Below are positions 45,697 through 54,579 of a stretch of DNA of 64,000 nucleotides, one piece after another (positions within the stretch are counted from its first letter, which is position 1; each line of letters begins with the position of its first letter). The notes below the pieces were generated by a model. The model had not been told where the DNA came from. It searched no databases and saw only the letters and a program-made list of their open reading frames with translations. Made by a program: the position numbers and the translations under genes. Source of the DNA: Paraflavisolibacter caeni (lineage in GTDB: Bacteria > Bacteroidota > Bacteroidia > Chitinophagales > Chitinophagaceae); assembly GCF_025628885.1 (NCBI RefSeq), contig NZ_JAOTIF010000010.1, forward strand, positions 1 through 64,000, in the 5' to 3' direction.

Positions 45697-48600
45697 ATGA
45701 TCTTGCCATCCTTTTTTAATCGTATCACTGTCTTCCTGTTACCACTGATTTTATTACAAGCCTGTTCTGGTAAACAAAGCCTATTTACACCATTGCCAGC
45801 ACATAAGACCGGTATCTATTTTAAGAATACCATTACAGAAAACAATAATGATAGCACCCTGATCAGTGAGTTTGCCTACATGGGAGGAGGTGTAGGTATC
45901 GGTGATTTCAATAATGACGGGAAAAAGGATATTTTTTTCTCTGCCAACCAGGTGAGCAGCCGATTATACATTAATAATGGTCATCTTCAATTTCAAGACC
46001 AGACAGAAAAAGCAGGCGTTGCTACCCATGTTTGGGCGACCGGTGTAAGCATTGTGGATATCAACAATGATGGCTTTGATGACATTTACCTTTGTGTTTT
46101 CGGCAAAAACCTAAAACAACCCTCCAAGAATCTCTTATTCATCAATCAACACGATCTCACCTTTAAAGAGCAAGCTGAAGAATATGGCTTAGCAGATACC
46201 GGTTATTCGACACAAGCTGCCTTCCTTGATTATGACAAAGATGGTGACCTGGATATGTACCTGCTTAATTACCGTTTGAACGGCCCCAATGCCAATGATG
46301 TTTTTCCAAAAGATCTCAGCGGTAAATCAGTTGCCAATGACCGGCTGTATCGCAATGACGGAGATTCACATCACCAAGGGCATCCCCATTTTACGGATGT
46401 AAGTGCAGCAGCCTGTATAAAGGAAGACGGGTATGGATTGGGTGTTGCTGTGAGCGATTATAACGGTGATAACTGGCCGGATATATATGTTGCCAATGAT
46501 TTTTTATCCAATGATGAATTATGGCTGAACAATAAGAATGGCACCTTTACCAATTGCATCAGCAGAACACTCAAACACCAGAGCTATTCGAGTATGGGAG
46601 CCGATGCGGCTGACATCAACAATGATGCTTTGCCAGACGTGGTCACACTGGATATGATGCCAGAATATAATGAACGGAAAAAACTGACTTACTCTTTTAT
46701 GAATTACGAGCGTTACGAACTCGAGCGTTCTTTAGGTTATGAGCCAGAATTCATGCGTAATATGCTACAGTTAAATAATGGTGTACAAATACACCAAGAC
46801 ACTGCTCTACCCTTTTTTAGTGAAATAGGACAACTGGCCAACATATCGGAAACGGATTGGAGTTGGAGCGTACTCATGGCTGACTTTAACAACGATGGCT
46901 GGAAAGATATGCACATCACCAACGGGATCGGCAGGGATTATATTAATGCAGATTTTATACAGTACTCGGCCTCCCTGCAAAACCTAAGTTCAGAAATTGA
47001 AAAACGGAAATTGCTCAACAAGCGATTAGCAGCCCTGGAACATGTAGAGCTCAAAAATTATTTATACCTCAACAACCGGGATTATACCTTTAAAGATCAA
47101 TCTATTGATGGTGGTATTGGTGAGCCATCCTTATCAGGTGGGGCCGCATATGCTGACCTGGATAATGATGGTGATCTAGACCTGGTGGTGAATAACATCA
47201 ATAAAGATGCATTTGTATTGCTCAACAACACCATTCAAAAGAACAAGCCAGAAACCAATCATTCTTTACAGGTCATTTTACGAGGTAACAGCTTCAATAA
47301 AGATGGAATTGGAAGTAAGGTGCTGGTGTACCAGAAAGGACTGGTACAAATGCAGGAACAAATGCCTGTCCGGGGTTATATGTCTTCAGTGGACAGAACC
47401 CTGATTTTTGGTTTGGGTAGTGATATCAAAGTTGATTCATTGGTAGTGACCTGGAGCAACGATAAAAAACAAACCCTTACGAATATAAGATCAGACCAGG
47501 CAATTACGCTATTTCAAAATAAAGCAGTTGACGCCTTCTCTCCTGCCCCCTTACCTACCGCTCATTTATTTACGGATGTAACCTCACAAAGGAATGCACT
47601 CTATCAACACAAGGATGTGCCAGTAAACGACTTTGCCTGGCAACGATTGCTACCACAAAAGTATTCGCAATTGGGGCCATTTATAACTACAGGAGACGTG
47701 AATGGAGATGGGATGCAAGATTTTTTTGCAGGTGGAGGATTTAACTCCAAGGGCCAACTCTTTCTCCAGGATGCTCATGGAACCTTTCAATCCATCGGCC
47801 AAATTGCCAAGGATCCAATGCAGGAAGATTCGGACTGCCTCTTTTTTGACGCAGATGGAGACGGAGATCAGGATCTATTGATTACATATGGTGATATCCG
47901 GTACGAGGACACATCCGGGTATTACACGCCTCGTTTGTTTATCAATGATGGGAAAGGCAATTTTCAGCCAGATCACACAGCAATTCCGGGTTCCGTCAAA
48001 ACTATTGCCGGTTGCGTCCGGGCTGCGGATTTTGACAAGGATGGAGATTTGGATCTATTTATTGGCGGAAGGGTTTCGAAAAGTTATCCTGCATCGCCAC
48101 AAAGCTTTCTATTACAAAACGATCATGGAAAATTTACCGACGTCACCCTAAAAGTTTGTCCGGAATTGAAAAAGGCCGGTATGATCACATCAGTAGTTTG
48201 GGCAGATGTTGATCAAGACCAACAGCCAGAAATCATTATTGCCGGCGAATGGATGCCCATACGTTTTTTTAAGAACATCAAAGGGAGATTTAAAGAAATC
48301 ACCAATATGACAGGCCTGGATCAGAATAGTGGCATGTGGAGAAGCCTAATTGCGGTTGATGCAGACAAGGATGGAGATCTGGATTTAATTGCAGGCAATT
48401 TGGGTCAAAACTGTAAATACCATATTTCTCCTACAGAGCCGATGATCCTATTTGCAAAAGACCTGGATAAAAACGGGAGCATTGACCCAATACCATTTTA
48501 TTATATACGAGATGGTGAAAAAAGTAAGCATTTGTATCCTGCGATCAACAGAGACCTATTGGCAGACCAGGTACCAGCAGTAAAAAAGAAATTTTTAAAA

Positions 48601-49053
48601 CATGAGAAATATGCGATGGCCGCCTTTCAGGATATCTTTCAAAACCAGGAAGGAGTCATAGAACTTATGTGTAACGAAACCAGCAGTTGTTATTTTGAAA
48701 ATACAGGCAAAGGGAAGTTTATCAAGCATCCATTGCCGAAAGAGGCGCAGTTTGCTCCCGTCAATGCTATTCTTTGTGACGATTTTGATGGAGACGGCAT
48801 CAATGATTTACTTATTGCGGGGAATGAATATCACACAGAAGTCATGACAGGAAGGTATGATGCATCTTATGGGCTTTTTTTGAAAGGAACAAAAAAGGGT
48901 TTTATACCGGTGCCGCCAATTCGAAGTGGATTTATCGTCAATGGAGACGTGCGGAGTATGACTATCGTAAACACAAAAGACAAAAGCAAGCTGGTTGTTG
49001 TAGGCATTAATGACGATTCTCTAAGGATCTTCTCAGTAAATACTGGTCATTAG
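45697..49053 (+). CDS. Giant FG-GAP/VCBS repeat lipoprotein with ASPIC/UnbV domain
   Basis: An 1118-residue lipoprotein (lipobox LQAC, Cys23). Many beta-propeller repeats carry calcium-binding loops of the DxDxDG type (DFNNDGKKD, DINNDGFDD, DYDKDGDLD, DLDNDGDLD, DADGDGDQD, DFDKDGDLD, DFDGDGIND), spread over two blocks. Between them, about 520-610, is an ASPIC/UnbV module (GNSFNKDGIGSKV, RGYMSSVDRTLIFGLG, VTWSNDKKQTL). Such proteins are common beside SusCD genes in Bacteroidota and are thought to act at the cell surface in binding, but no enzymatic role is established from sequence. It is divergent from SusC with an operator-like site between them and convergent with the RraA pair. Confidence 0.88.
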   Translation: MILPSFFNRITVFLLPLILLQACSGKQSLFTPLPAHKTGIYFKNTITENNNDSTLISEFAYMGGGVGIGDFNNDGKKDIFFSANQVSSRLYINNGHLQFQDQTEKAGVATHVWATGVSIVDINNDGFDDIYLCVFGKNLKQPSKNLLFINQHDLTFKEQAEEYGLADTGYSTQAAFLDYDKDGDLDMYLLNYRLNGPNANDVFPKDLSGKSVANDRLYRNDGDSHHQGHPHFTDVSAAACIKEDGYGLGVAVSDYNGDNWPDIYVANDFLSNDELWLNNKNGTFTNCISRTLKHQSYSSMGADAADINNDALPDVVTLDMMPEYNERKKLTYSFMNYERYELERSLGYEPEFMRNMLQLNNGVQIHQDTALPFFSEIGQLANISETDWSWSVLMADFNNDGWKDMHITNGIGRDYINADFIQYSASLQNLSSEIEKRKLLNKRLAALEHVELKNYLYLNNRDYTFKDQSIDGGIGEPSLSGGAAYADLDNDGDLDLVVNNINKDAFVLLNNTIQKNKPETNHSLQVILRGNSFNKDGIGSKVLVYQKGLVQMQEQMPVRGYMSSVDRTLIFGLGSDIKVDSLVVTWSNDKKQTLTNIRSDQAITLFQNKAVDAFSPAPLPTAHLFTDVTSQRNALYQHKDVPVNDFAWQRLLPQKYSQLGPFITTGDVNGDGMQDFFAGGGFNSKGQLFLQDAHGTFQSIGQIAKDPMQEDSDCLFFDADGDGDQDLLITYGDIRYEDTSGYYTPRLFINDGKGNFQPDHTAIPGSVKTIAGCVRAADFDKDGDLDLFIGGRVSKSYPASPQSFLLQNDHGKFTDVTLKVCPELKKAGMITSVVWADVDQDQQPEIIIAGEWMPIRFFKNIKGRFKEITNMTGLDQNSGMWRSLIAVDADKDGDLDLIAGNLGQNCKYHISPTEPMILFAKDLDKNGSIDPIPFYYIRDGEKSKHLYPAINRDLLADQVPAVKKKFLKHEKYAMAAFQDIFQNQEGVIELMCNETSSCYFENTGKGKFIKHPLPKEAQFAPVNAILCDDFDGDGINDLLIAGNEYHTEVMTGRYDASYGLFLKGTKKGFIPVPPIRSGFIVNGDVRSMTIVNTKDKSKLVVVGINDDSLRIFSVNTGH

Positions 49054-49100
49054 GTAAATAGCCTTTCGTTGTTTGAAATGTACATTTCTATAGAAGCAGG

Positions 49101-50033
49101 CTACCAGGTTCTTTTACTCATTAATTTATCCAATTGAGCCCTGGTCATCTTGCCTAGTTCAGGATGCAGTTCCAGCCATTTCAAAAATTCAGCCTTGATC
49201 TGGTCGTTCCACTGGCTATCTATCTGGCCAGCCGTGTAGTGGCCGGATTTCACCATTTCAAAACCGAATTTATCCTTCCGGATCACAAATTCGGCCGTAT
49301 TCACTACTTGTTCCGCTAAATGAGCTGGCACGAAAAGAACGCCTTCTTTTTGGGCTATCACCAAATCGCCGGGCAAAACCATTGTATTTCCAATACGAAT
49401 AGGGGTATTCAGTCCCATCAGGACCATATCTTCCAAGAAAGAGGGATGGAAATCACGAACAAAAGCATTAAATCCATGAAGCATTCTTAACTCTTGCAAA
49501 TCCCTGGCAGCGCCGTTAAAAATAACTCCATTGCCAGTTTTGGTATAGATCGAATTAGCCAAGGTAGCCCCTATTAAAGTTCCTCCCCCTATTTTACCAA
49601 AGCCATCTGCTACATAAACATCGCCTTTTGACAGCACTTCTATAGGCCAGGAATTCGTATTACCCTTTCTACCTTGTTGGGTCGTTCCACGTTCTTTTAT
49701 CATTTTCTCCACATCGGGCCTGCTAGGCATGAACATAGCCGTAACAGCCCGCCCAGTTACGGGTGTTGTATCATTCACTGTTTTCCAGTTACTTTCAAAC
49801 TGGTTTGTATACCCTTCATTTTTGAGTACAGTCCAGGCATCATCAATCATTATATGTTTCGCTCTTTCCAATAAATTGTCAGCAATTTTAGGCCGACCAT
49901 CCGGAAACCTTTCCCCTTTCCACTCTGCCGTCAAGAAGATGAGCTCCTCTTTCGGAATGGTTTGTGCGCACAATGCACCTCCGCACCCAAGACTAAAAAG
50001 CAGTGATGATATAATAGCCAGATTGCATTTCAT
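49101..50033 (-). CDS. Exported RraA-family protein (aldolase/decarboxylase type), copy 2 of tandem pair
   Basis: A 310-residue RraA/HMG-aldolase-fold protein with an N-terminal signal (SLLFSLGCGGALCAQ; either lipidated at SLGC or cut after CAQ). The core carries the active-site pattern of the divalent-metal 4-hydroxy-4-methyl-2-oxoglutarate aldolase/oxaloacetate decarboxylase group: GGGTLIGATLANSIYTKTG, then FNGAARDLQEL with the RD-x2-E signature, and IGNTMVLPGDLVIAQKEGVLFVP. That suggests catalysis rather than the RNase E-inhibitor role of true RraA. The family normally works in the cytoplasm, so the export signal is unusual. The gene lies 32 bp downstream of its paralog. The substrate is unknown; a 2-keto-3-deoxy sugar acid is one possibility. 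Confidence 0.85.
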   Translation of the reverse strand: MKCNLAIISSLLFSLGCGGALCAQTIPKEELIFLTAEWKGERFPDGRPKIADNLLERAKHIMIDDAWTVLKNEGYTNQFESNWKTVNDTTPVTGRAVTAMFMPSRPDVEKMIKERGTTQQGRKGNTNSWPIEVLSKGDVYVADGFGKIGGGTLIGATLANSIYTKTGNGVIFNGAARDLQELRMLHGFNAFVRDFHPSFLEDMVLMGLNTPIRIGNTMVLPGDLVIAQKEGVLFVPAHLAEQVVNTAEFVIRKDKFGFEMVKSGHYTAGQIDSQWNDQIKAEFLKWLELHPELGKMTRAQLDKLMSKRTW

Positions 50034-50065
50034 TATTTGATCTCTGATTTAAATTGAAAATGAAA

Positions 50066-50998
50066 TTACTGATCGCCTTTACTCAAATAAGCTTCTATAT
50101 CTTTTGAAGTGATGGCTAATTTTTTTGGATATTTAGCCACCCAAGCCCTGAATTCATTTTTGATCTTATCTGACCAGTCACCATGAATTTCTCCTGAGGG
50201 ATATTTACTTTGTTGCAGGAGCACTCTTTCAAATTCATCACGCAGGGCCGTCATTTCAGATGCAGCCACGAGGCCTTCCACCAAGTGGGCAGGAATAAAC
50301 ACAGCACCATATTCATTAGCGAAGGCAATGTCACCAGGAAATACTGTAACCTCACCAATGCGTATTGGGGTATTAATGGCAGTAGGTGTCATATCCTTGA
50401 TGTAAGATGGATCATGTCCTTTTACCCAGGCATTGAAACCTTTTGTATCTTTTAACTCCTGCATATCCCTGACAGATCCATAGAAGATCACCCCTTTCCC
50501 GGTTTTACCATAAATGGCATTACCCAGACTTGAACCTATTAAAGTGCCATCTTTCACTTTTCCAAAGCCGTCTGCTACGTAAATATCACCTTTGGTCAGT
50601 ATATCAATGGGCCAGATATTGATCCCACCTTTCTGAGAACGTCCTTCGGCTTTACCTTCAGCCCTTATCAAGCTATCCAGGTCTGGCCTTGAAGGCATAA
50701 ATTGAGCTGTTACCACCCGACCTACCATAGTCTCACCAGGCTTGAGGATGATCCAGTTCTTTTCTACCTGGTTGCGGTATCCTTTCCGACCCAAATAACC
50801 CCATATTTGCTCCAGGGTACAATATTGCAGTCTTTCCAAAACCAGATCAGACACCATGGGACGCCCATCAGCGAAACGTTCACCTTTCCATTCAGAAGTC
50901 AACATTTTGACGTATTCAGGAGTTGCACCTATACGTTGTGCGTGTGCATACAGATTGCATAAAACAAATGCAATCATGATTACTGCTGTTTTATTCAT
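50066..50998 (-). CDS. Exported RraA-family protein (aldolase/decarboxylase type), copy 1 of tandem pair
   Basis: A 310-residue paralog of the next gene, the same length. The frame opens at 51013, but the ATG at 50998 gives a clear Sec signal (MNKTAVIMIAFVLCNLYAHAQ). The core again has GSSLGNAIYGKTG, FYGSVRDMQEL (RD-x2-E) and IGEVTVFPGDIAFANEYGAVFIP, so both copies keep the catalytic residues of the HMG aldolase group. The conserved N-terminal segment TSEWKGERFADGRPMVSDLVLERL occurs in both copies and is an extension relative to small RraA proteins (about 160 residues). It is the first gene of the pair and divergent from the Gfo/Idh gene. Confidence 0.85.
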   Translation of the reverse strand: MNKTAVIMIAFVLCNLYAHAQRIGATPEYVKMLTSEWKGERFADGRPMVSDLVLERLQYCTLEQIWGYLGRKGYRNQVEKNWIILKPGETMVGRVVTAQFMPSRPDLDSLIRAEGKAEGRSQKGGINIWPIDILTKGDIYVADGFGKVKDGTLIGSSLGNAIYGKTGKGVIFYGSVRDMQELKDTKGFNAWVKGHDPSYIKDMTPTAINTPIRIGEVTVFPGDIAFANEYGAVFIPAHLVEGLVAASEMTALRDEFERVLLQQSKYPSGEIHGDWSDKIKNEFRAWVAKYPKKLAITSKDIEAYLSKGDQ

Positions 50999-51221
50999 AG
51001 CTGGCAAGTACATTTTGAAATGAAATATATCGATATAAATTCTAACAAACAGTTTTCATCAATCTACCTTCATAATTTAGAGTGTATACTGAAATGAATA
51101 TCCCCTAAATAAAAAAGAAAAAATTTTATCTGCCTTATTATGAATGCCAAAAAATAATTATCATAACTTGTATAGATAAATCATCCAGAACCATTCATAC
51201 TCCTTATCCAAAATCCCTGTT

Positions 51222-52340
51222 ATGAGTTCACGACGTGACTTTTTACAAAAGATTTCAGCATCAGCATTTAGTCTGCCTTTTTTAAGCTGGGCCAGTTGCA
51301 CTGACAATAAAAGTTCACAGTATCAAACTCAAGAAGGCCCGGTATTACGGGTTGCCATTATGGGCCTGGGAAGTTATGGAAACCGGGTAGCAGAAGCTAT
51401 GCAATCCTGTAAAAGAGCTAAAGTAGCGGGCGTTATTAGCGGCACTCCTTCTAAAATTAAAGACTGGCAATCCAGGTACAACATTCCAGACAAGAATTGC
51501 TACAATTATGAAAATTTTGACCGCATCAAGGATAATACAGACATAGATGCTGTTTACGTGATCACTCCAAATGCCTTACACCATGACCAGGTGATCAGAG
51601 TAGCCAAAGCCGGAAAGCATGCGATATGCGAAAAACCAATGGCTATTAACGCCAAAGAAGGGCAGGAAATGGTTGATGCCTGTAATAATGCCAATGTAAA
51701 GTTGCTTGTAGGCTACAGGATGCACTTTGAACCAAAGACACTTGAAATTATCCGGATGCGTAAAGAAGGTGAATTGGGTAAAATCATGTTTTTCCAGGGT
51801 TTATCTGGCTTTAGAATTGGTGATCCTAACCAATGGCGGCTGAATAAGCAACTTTCGGGTGGAGGTGCTATGATGGATATTGGAATTTATTCCATCAATG
51901 GTGCACGTTATATGGTAGGTGAAGAACCGGTATGGGTCACAGCACAGGAAACCAAAACCAACCTGGATAAATTCAAGGAAGGTGTTGATGAAACCATTCA
52001 ATTTCAATTAGGTTTTCCCAGTGGAGCAGTCGCATCCTGCTTATCCACCTATAATATGAACTTTTTGGACCGCTTTTACTTAAACGGGCAGGAAGGTTTT
52101 GCTGAGTTGCAACCGGCAACCGGATATGGTCCCATCCAAGGGCGCACAAATAAAGGTGAGCTGACCCAGCCTCATATGACACACCAAACAGTGCAAATGG
52201 ACGAAATGGCTGCAATTATCCTGGATGGCAAACAACCTATTGTAGCTGTAGATGGAGCAGAAGGAGTAAAAGATCTCAAAATTATCGACGCTATCTATTT
52301 GGCCGTGCAAACTGGTAAAAAAATAGATGTAAAGTTGTAG
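51222..52340 (+). CDS. Tat-type Gfo/Idh/MocA oxidoreductase, glucose-fructose-oxidoreductase-like
   Basis: A 372-residue oxidoreductase with a twin-arginine signal (SRRDFLQKISASAF, Arg4-Arg5), so it is likely exported folded with cofactor bound. The Rossmann motif GLGSYG is at 48-53 and the catalytic-site CEKPM at 136-140; the second domain has GGGAMMDIGIYSINGARYM and the C-terminal DEMAAIILDGKQPI. This is the layout of glucose-fructose oxidoreductase and related periplasmic enzymes that oxidise an aldose to its lactone. The gene lies 2 bp from the next one, a GH67-like hydrolase, so they form an operon. An aldonolactone product would suit the lactonase at 29139 and the sugar-acid operon at 54-61 kb, which is inference. 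Confidence 0.9.
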   Translation: MSSRRDFLQKISASAFSLPFLSWASCTDNKSSQYQTQEGPVLRVAIMGLGSYGNRVAEAMQSCKRAKVAGVISGTPSKIKDWQSRYNIPDKNCYNYENFDRIKDNTDIDAVYVITPNALHHDQVIRVAKAGKHAICEKPMAINAKEGQEMVDACNNANVKLLVGYRMHFEPKTLEIIRMRKEGELGKIMFFQGLSGFRIGDPNQWRLNKQLSGGGAMMDIGIYSINGARYMVGEEPVWVTAQETKTNLDKFKEGVDETIQFQLGFPSGAVASCLSTYNMNFLDRFYLNGQEGFAELQPATGYGPIQGRTNKGELTQPHMTHQTVQMDEMAAIILDGKQPIVAVDGAEGVKDLKIIDAIYLAVQTGKKIDVKL

Positions 52341-52342
52341 CA

Positions 52343-54511
52343 ATGAAAAGAGTATTGCTCCTTATTACCCTTGCTTTTTTCTTTCTGAACCATTCAGCCT
52401 TTTCTCAAACTTTTGACCTGATTTTTGATCCATCCCTTCCACAGTCTACTTATGCAGCTGAACGACTTAAAAACAGTCTTTTGCATCATGGTTATGCTTT
52501 ACAAAAAGAACAAGCTGAATACCAGATCAGCCTTGATACAAGCGATCACCAATTAGGTACAGAGGCATTCTCTATACAGTTGGAAGGCAAAAAGATCATT
52601 ATTCATGGTGGGGACGCCAGGGGGCTCATCTATGGAGCTCTTTCACTTGCAGAAGATATCAATAACGGAATTCGACTTCAACAAATCAAACCGAAAAGCG
52701 AGCGTCCAAATCTTATGTTCCGTGGTATCAAGTTTGACTTGCCATGGGATACCTACCGACACAGTTATGCGCTCGATCTACATCAAGAGACCTGCAAAGA
52801 TTTGAATTATTGGAAAGAGTTTTTGGATATGATGGTGGAGAACCGCTTCAATGCCCTTACACTTTGGAATCTTCATCCATATACTTATCTGATCAGGCCT
52901 AAAAACTTTCCGGAAGCAAGTCCTTTTCATGAAAAGGAAATGAAGGAATGGCAGCACCTGTTCCGCAGTATATTCCAGATGGCCAGGGAAAGAGGTATTG
53001 ACACCTATCTCGTTCCCTTTAACATCTTTGTAAGTCCTGAATTTTCAAAAGCCTATCATGTAGCCATGGATAACCTGCAGCATGATTATTTTGTAAAAGG
53101 CGATACTTCTGAAATCATTAAACGATATACACGTGAGTGTGTCGCACAGGTGCTCCAGGAATATCCAGATCTTACAGGATTTGGTCTTACCCTTGGTGAA
53201 GGCATGGGAGGAATGACTCCACAGCAAAGAGAAGATTGGATGGAAGAAACGATTATTGAAGGCATGCGCATGGCCAAGCGTAAATCAAAATTGATCCATC
53301 GCATACCATTTTCCAGTACTAGCGGGTCGTTAGGACCTACGAGTATAGAAACAGAAAAACTAACCAGGAAAAGAATTGAAGAACAAGGTGCATTAGATTT
53401 TATTGAGGGGCCCGTATGGGCAGATCTGAAATACAACTGGTCGCATGCACATTCTACTCCAAAGTTGGTAAAAGTACACGGCGGAAAGTTATACGATACT
53501 TACTTTACACCAGAACCAAAGGAGTACAAGATCATCTGGACAGCGCGGAATGAAGATTTCTTTTGCTTGCGCTGGAGTGTTCCCGACTTTATCCGTAAAC
53601 ATATTGCTACCAACAACCAGTCTTATGTAGGTGGTTATTTAATAGGTTCGGAAACCTATATCCCTGCCAAAGATTATTTTACCAGGATCAATACAGGTGT
53701 TGATTGGAAATATGCTTTTCAAAGGCAATGGCTGTTTTATAAACTCTGGGGTAGATTACTATACAACCCGTCAACACCTGATGAAGTTTTCAGCGCAGAG
53801 TTTATTAAGCGATATGGAAAGCAAGCTGCTTCCTTATTAGAAGCAAACGCTCTTGCCGGAACCACTCCCCTACGTTTAGCTTCTTCGTTTGACTTTACCT
53901 GGGATTTTACCTTGTATAGTGAAGGATTTATGGCCCTGGACAATACAACCAGGAGAGCTGAGTATATATCTATTGACAGGCTCATTAACCAGCCTCCTAC
54001 TGACCCGGACTTTATATCTATAAAGGATTATGTTGCCATAATAACAACTGGCGGAACTTTTGATTCCAACAAAATCACCCCACTTATCCTTGCCAGTATG
54101 CTGGAAAAAGATTGTCATAAAGCCCTGGAGTTGGTAAAAAAAATAAATACTTCACGGAATGCTTCACTGATGTATGAAGTGGCAGATGTGAAAGCCTGGT
54201 CCAATTTAGGGTTGCATTTTGCTGAAAAGTTAAGAGGAGGTGTAGCACTTCAAATCTATCGAGTGAAAGGAGGTGAAGAAAATAAAAACAATGCCGTAAA
54301 ACACCTAAAAAATGCACTGAGTTTTTGGGACAAGGTTATTGATATAACACGACCTTTATACAACGATATGCCCCTGGTTCATTTTAGTGAAAGTGACAAT
54401 AAAAATTGGAAAGAAAACGACCATCTTCGTTTCCATTGGGAAAAGCTCAGACCTGATGTTGCCAGGGATATTGAAACGGCAAGAAATACAAAGGAGTATG
54501 TGGCTAAATAA
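52343..54511 (+). CDS. Exported GH67-related putative glycoside hydrolase, uncharacterized family (copy 2)
   Basis: A 722-residue exported protein (signal peptide to about residue 21, SAFSQ). The N-terminal alpha/beta domain ends GGDARGLIYGALSLAEDI, as in alpha-glucuronidases. The barrel begins MFRGIKFDLPWDTYRH and includes MMVENRFNALTLWNLHPY and DLTGFGLTLGEGMGGM, where Glu286 aligns with Glu318 of the 920-residue paralog and with the catalytic acid of GH67. Also noted are FIEGPVWADLKYNW, IIWTARNEDFFCLRW and GGYLIGSETYIPAKDYF, possible further active-site strands. It lacks the C-terminal beta domain of the longer copy. It starts 2 bp after the Tat-type oxidoreductase gene and converges with the IlvD/EDD gene. 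Glycosidase activity is predicted only. Confidence 0.82.
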   Translation: MKRVLLLITLAFFFLNHSAFSQTFDLIFDPSLPQSTYAAERLKNSLLHHGYALQKEQAEYQISLDTSDHQLGTEAFSIQLEGKKIIIHGGDARGLIYGALSLAEDINNGIRLQQIKPKSERPNLMFRGIKFDLPWDTYRHSYALDLHQETCKDLNYWKEFLDMMVENRFNALTLWNLHPYTYLIRPKNFPEASPFHEKEMKEWQHLFRSIFQMARERGIDTYLVPFNIFVSPEFSKAYHVAMDNLQHDYFVKGDTSEIIKRYTRECVAQVLQEYPDLTGFGLTLGEGMGGMTPQQREDWMEETIIEGMRMAKRKSKLIHRIPFSSTSGSLGPTSIETEKLTRKRIEEQGALDFIEGPVWADLKYNWSHAHSTPKLVKVHGGKLYDTYFTPEPKEYKIIWTARNEDFFCLRWSVPDFIRKHIATNNQSYVGGYLIGSETYIPAKDYFTRINTGVDWKYAFQRQWLFYKLWGRLLYNPSTPDEVFSAEFIKRYGKQAASLLEANALAGTTPLRLASSFDFTWDFTLYSEGFMALDNTTRRAEYISIDRLINQPPTDPDFISIKDYVAIITTGGTFDSNKITPLILASMLEKDCHKALELVKKINTSRNASLMYEVADVKAWSNLGLHFAEKLRGGVALQIYRVKGGEENKNNAVKHLKNALSFWDKVIDITRPLYNDMPLVHFSESDNKNWKENDHLRFHWEKLRPDVARDIETARNTKEYVAK

Positions 54512-54579
54512 TTTTGATAATAGTTTATAAATAGAAGCGAATCCCCTAAAAAAGGAAAAAAAATATATTTGTTTCAGTT

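Noticed and set aside
49053-49101. Terminator between the ASPIC and RraA genes
   Set aside because: Only a loose inverted repeat (AGCCT / AGGCT) without a clear T-run; not supported well enough.
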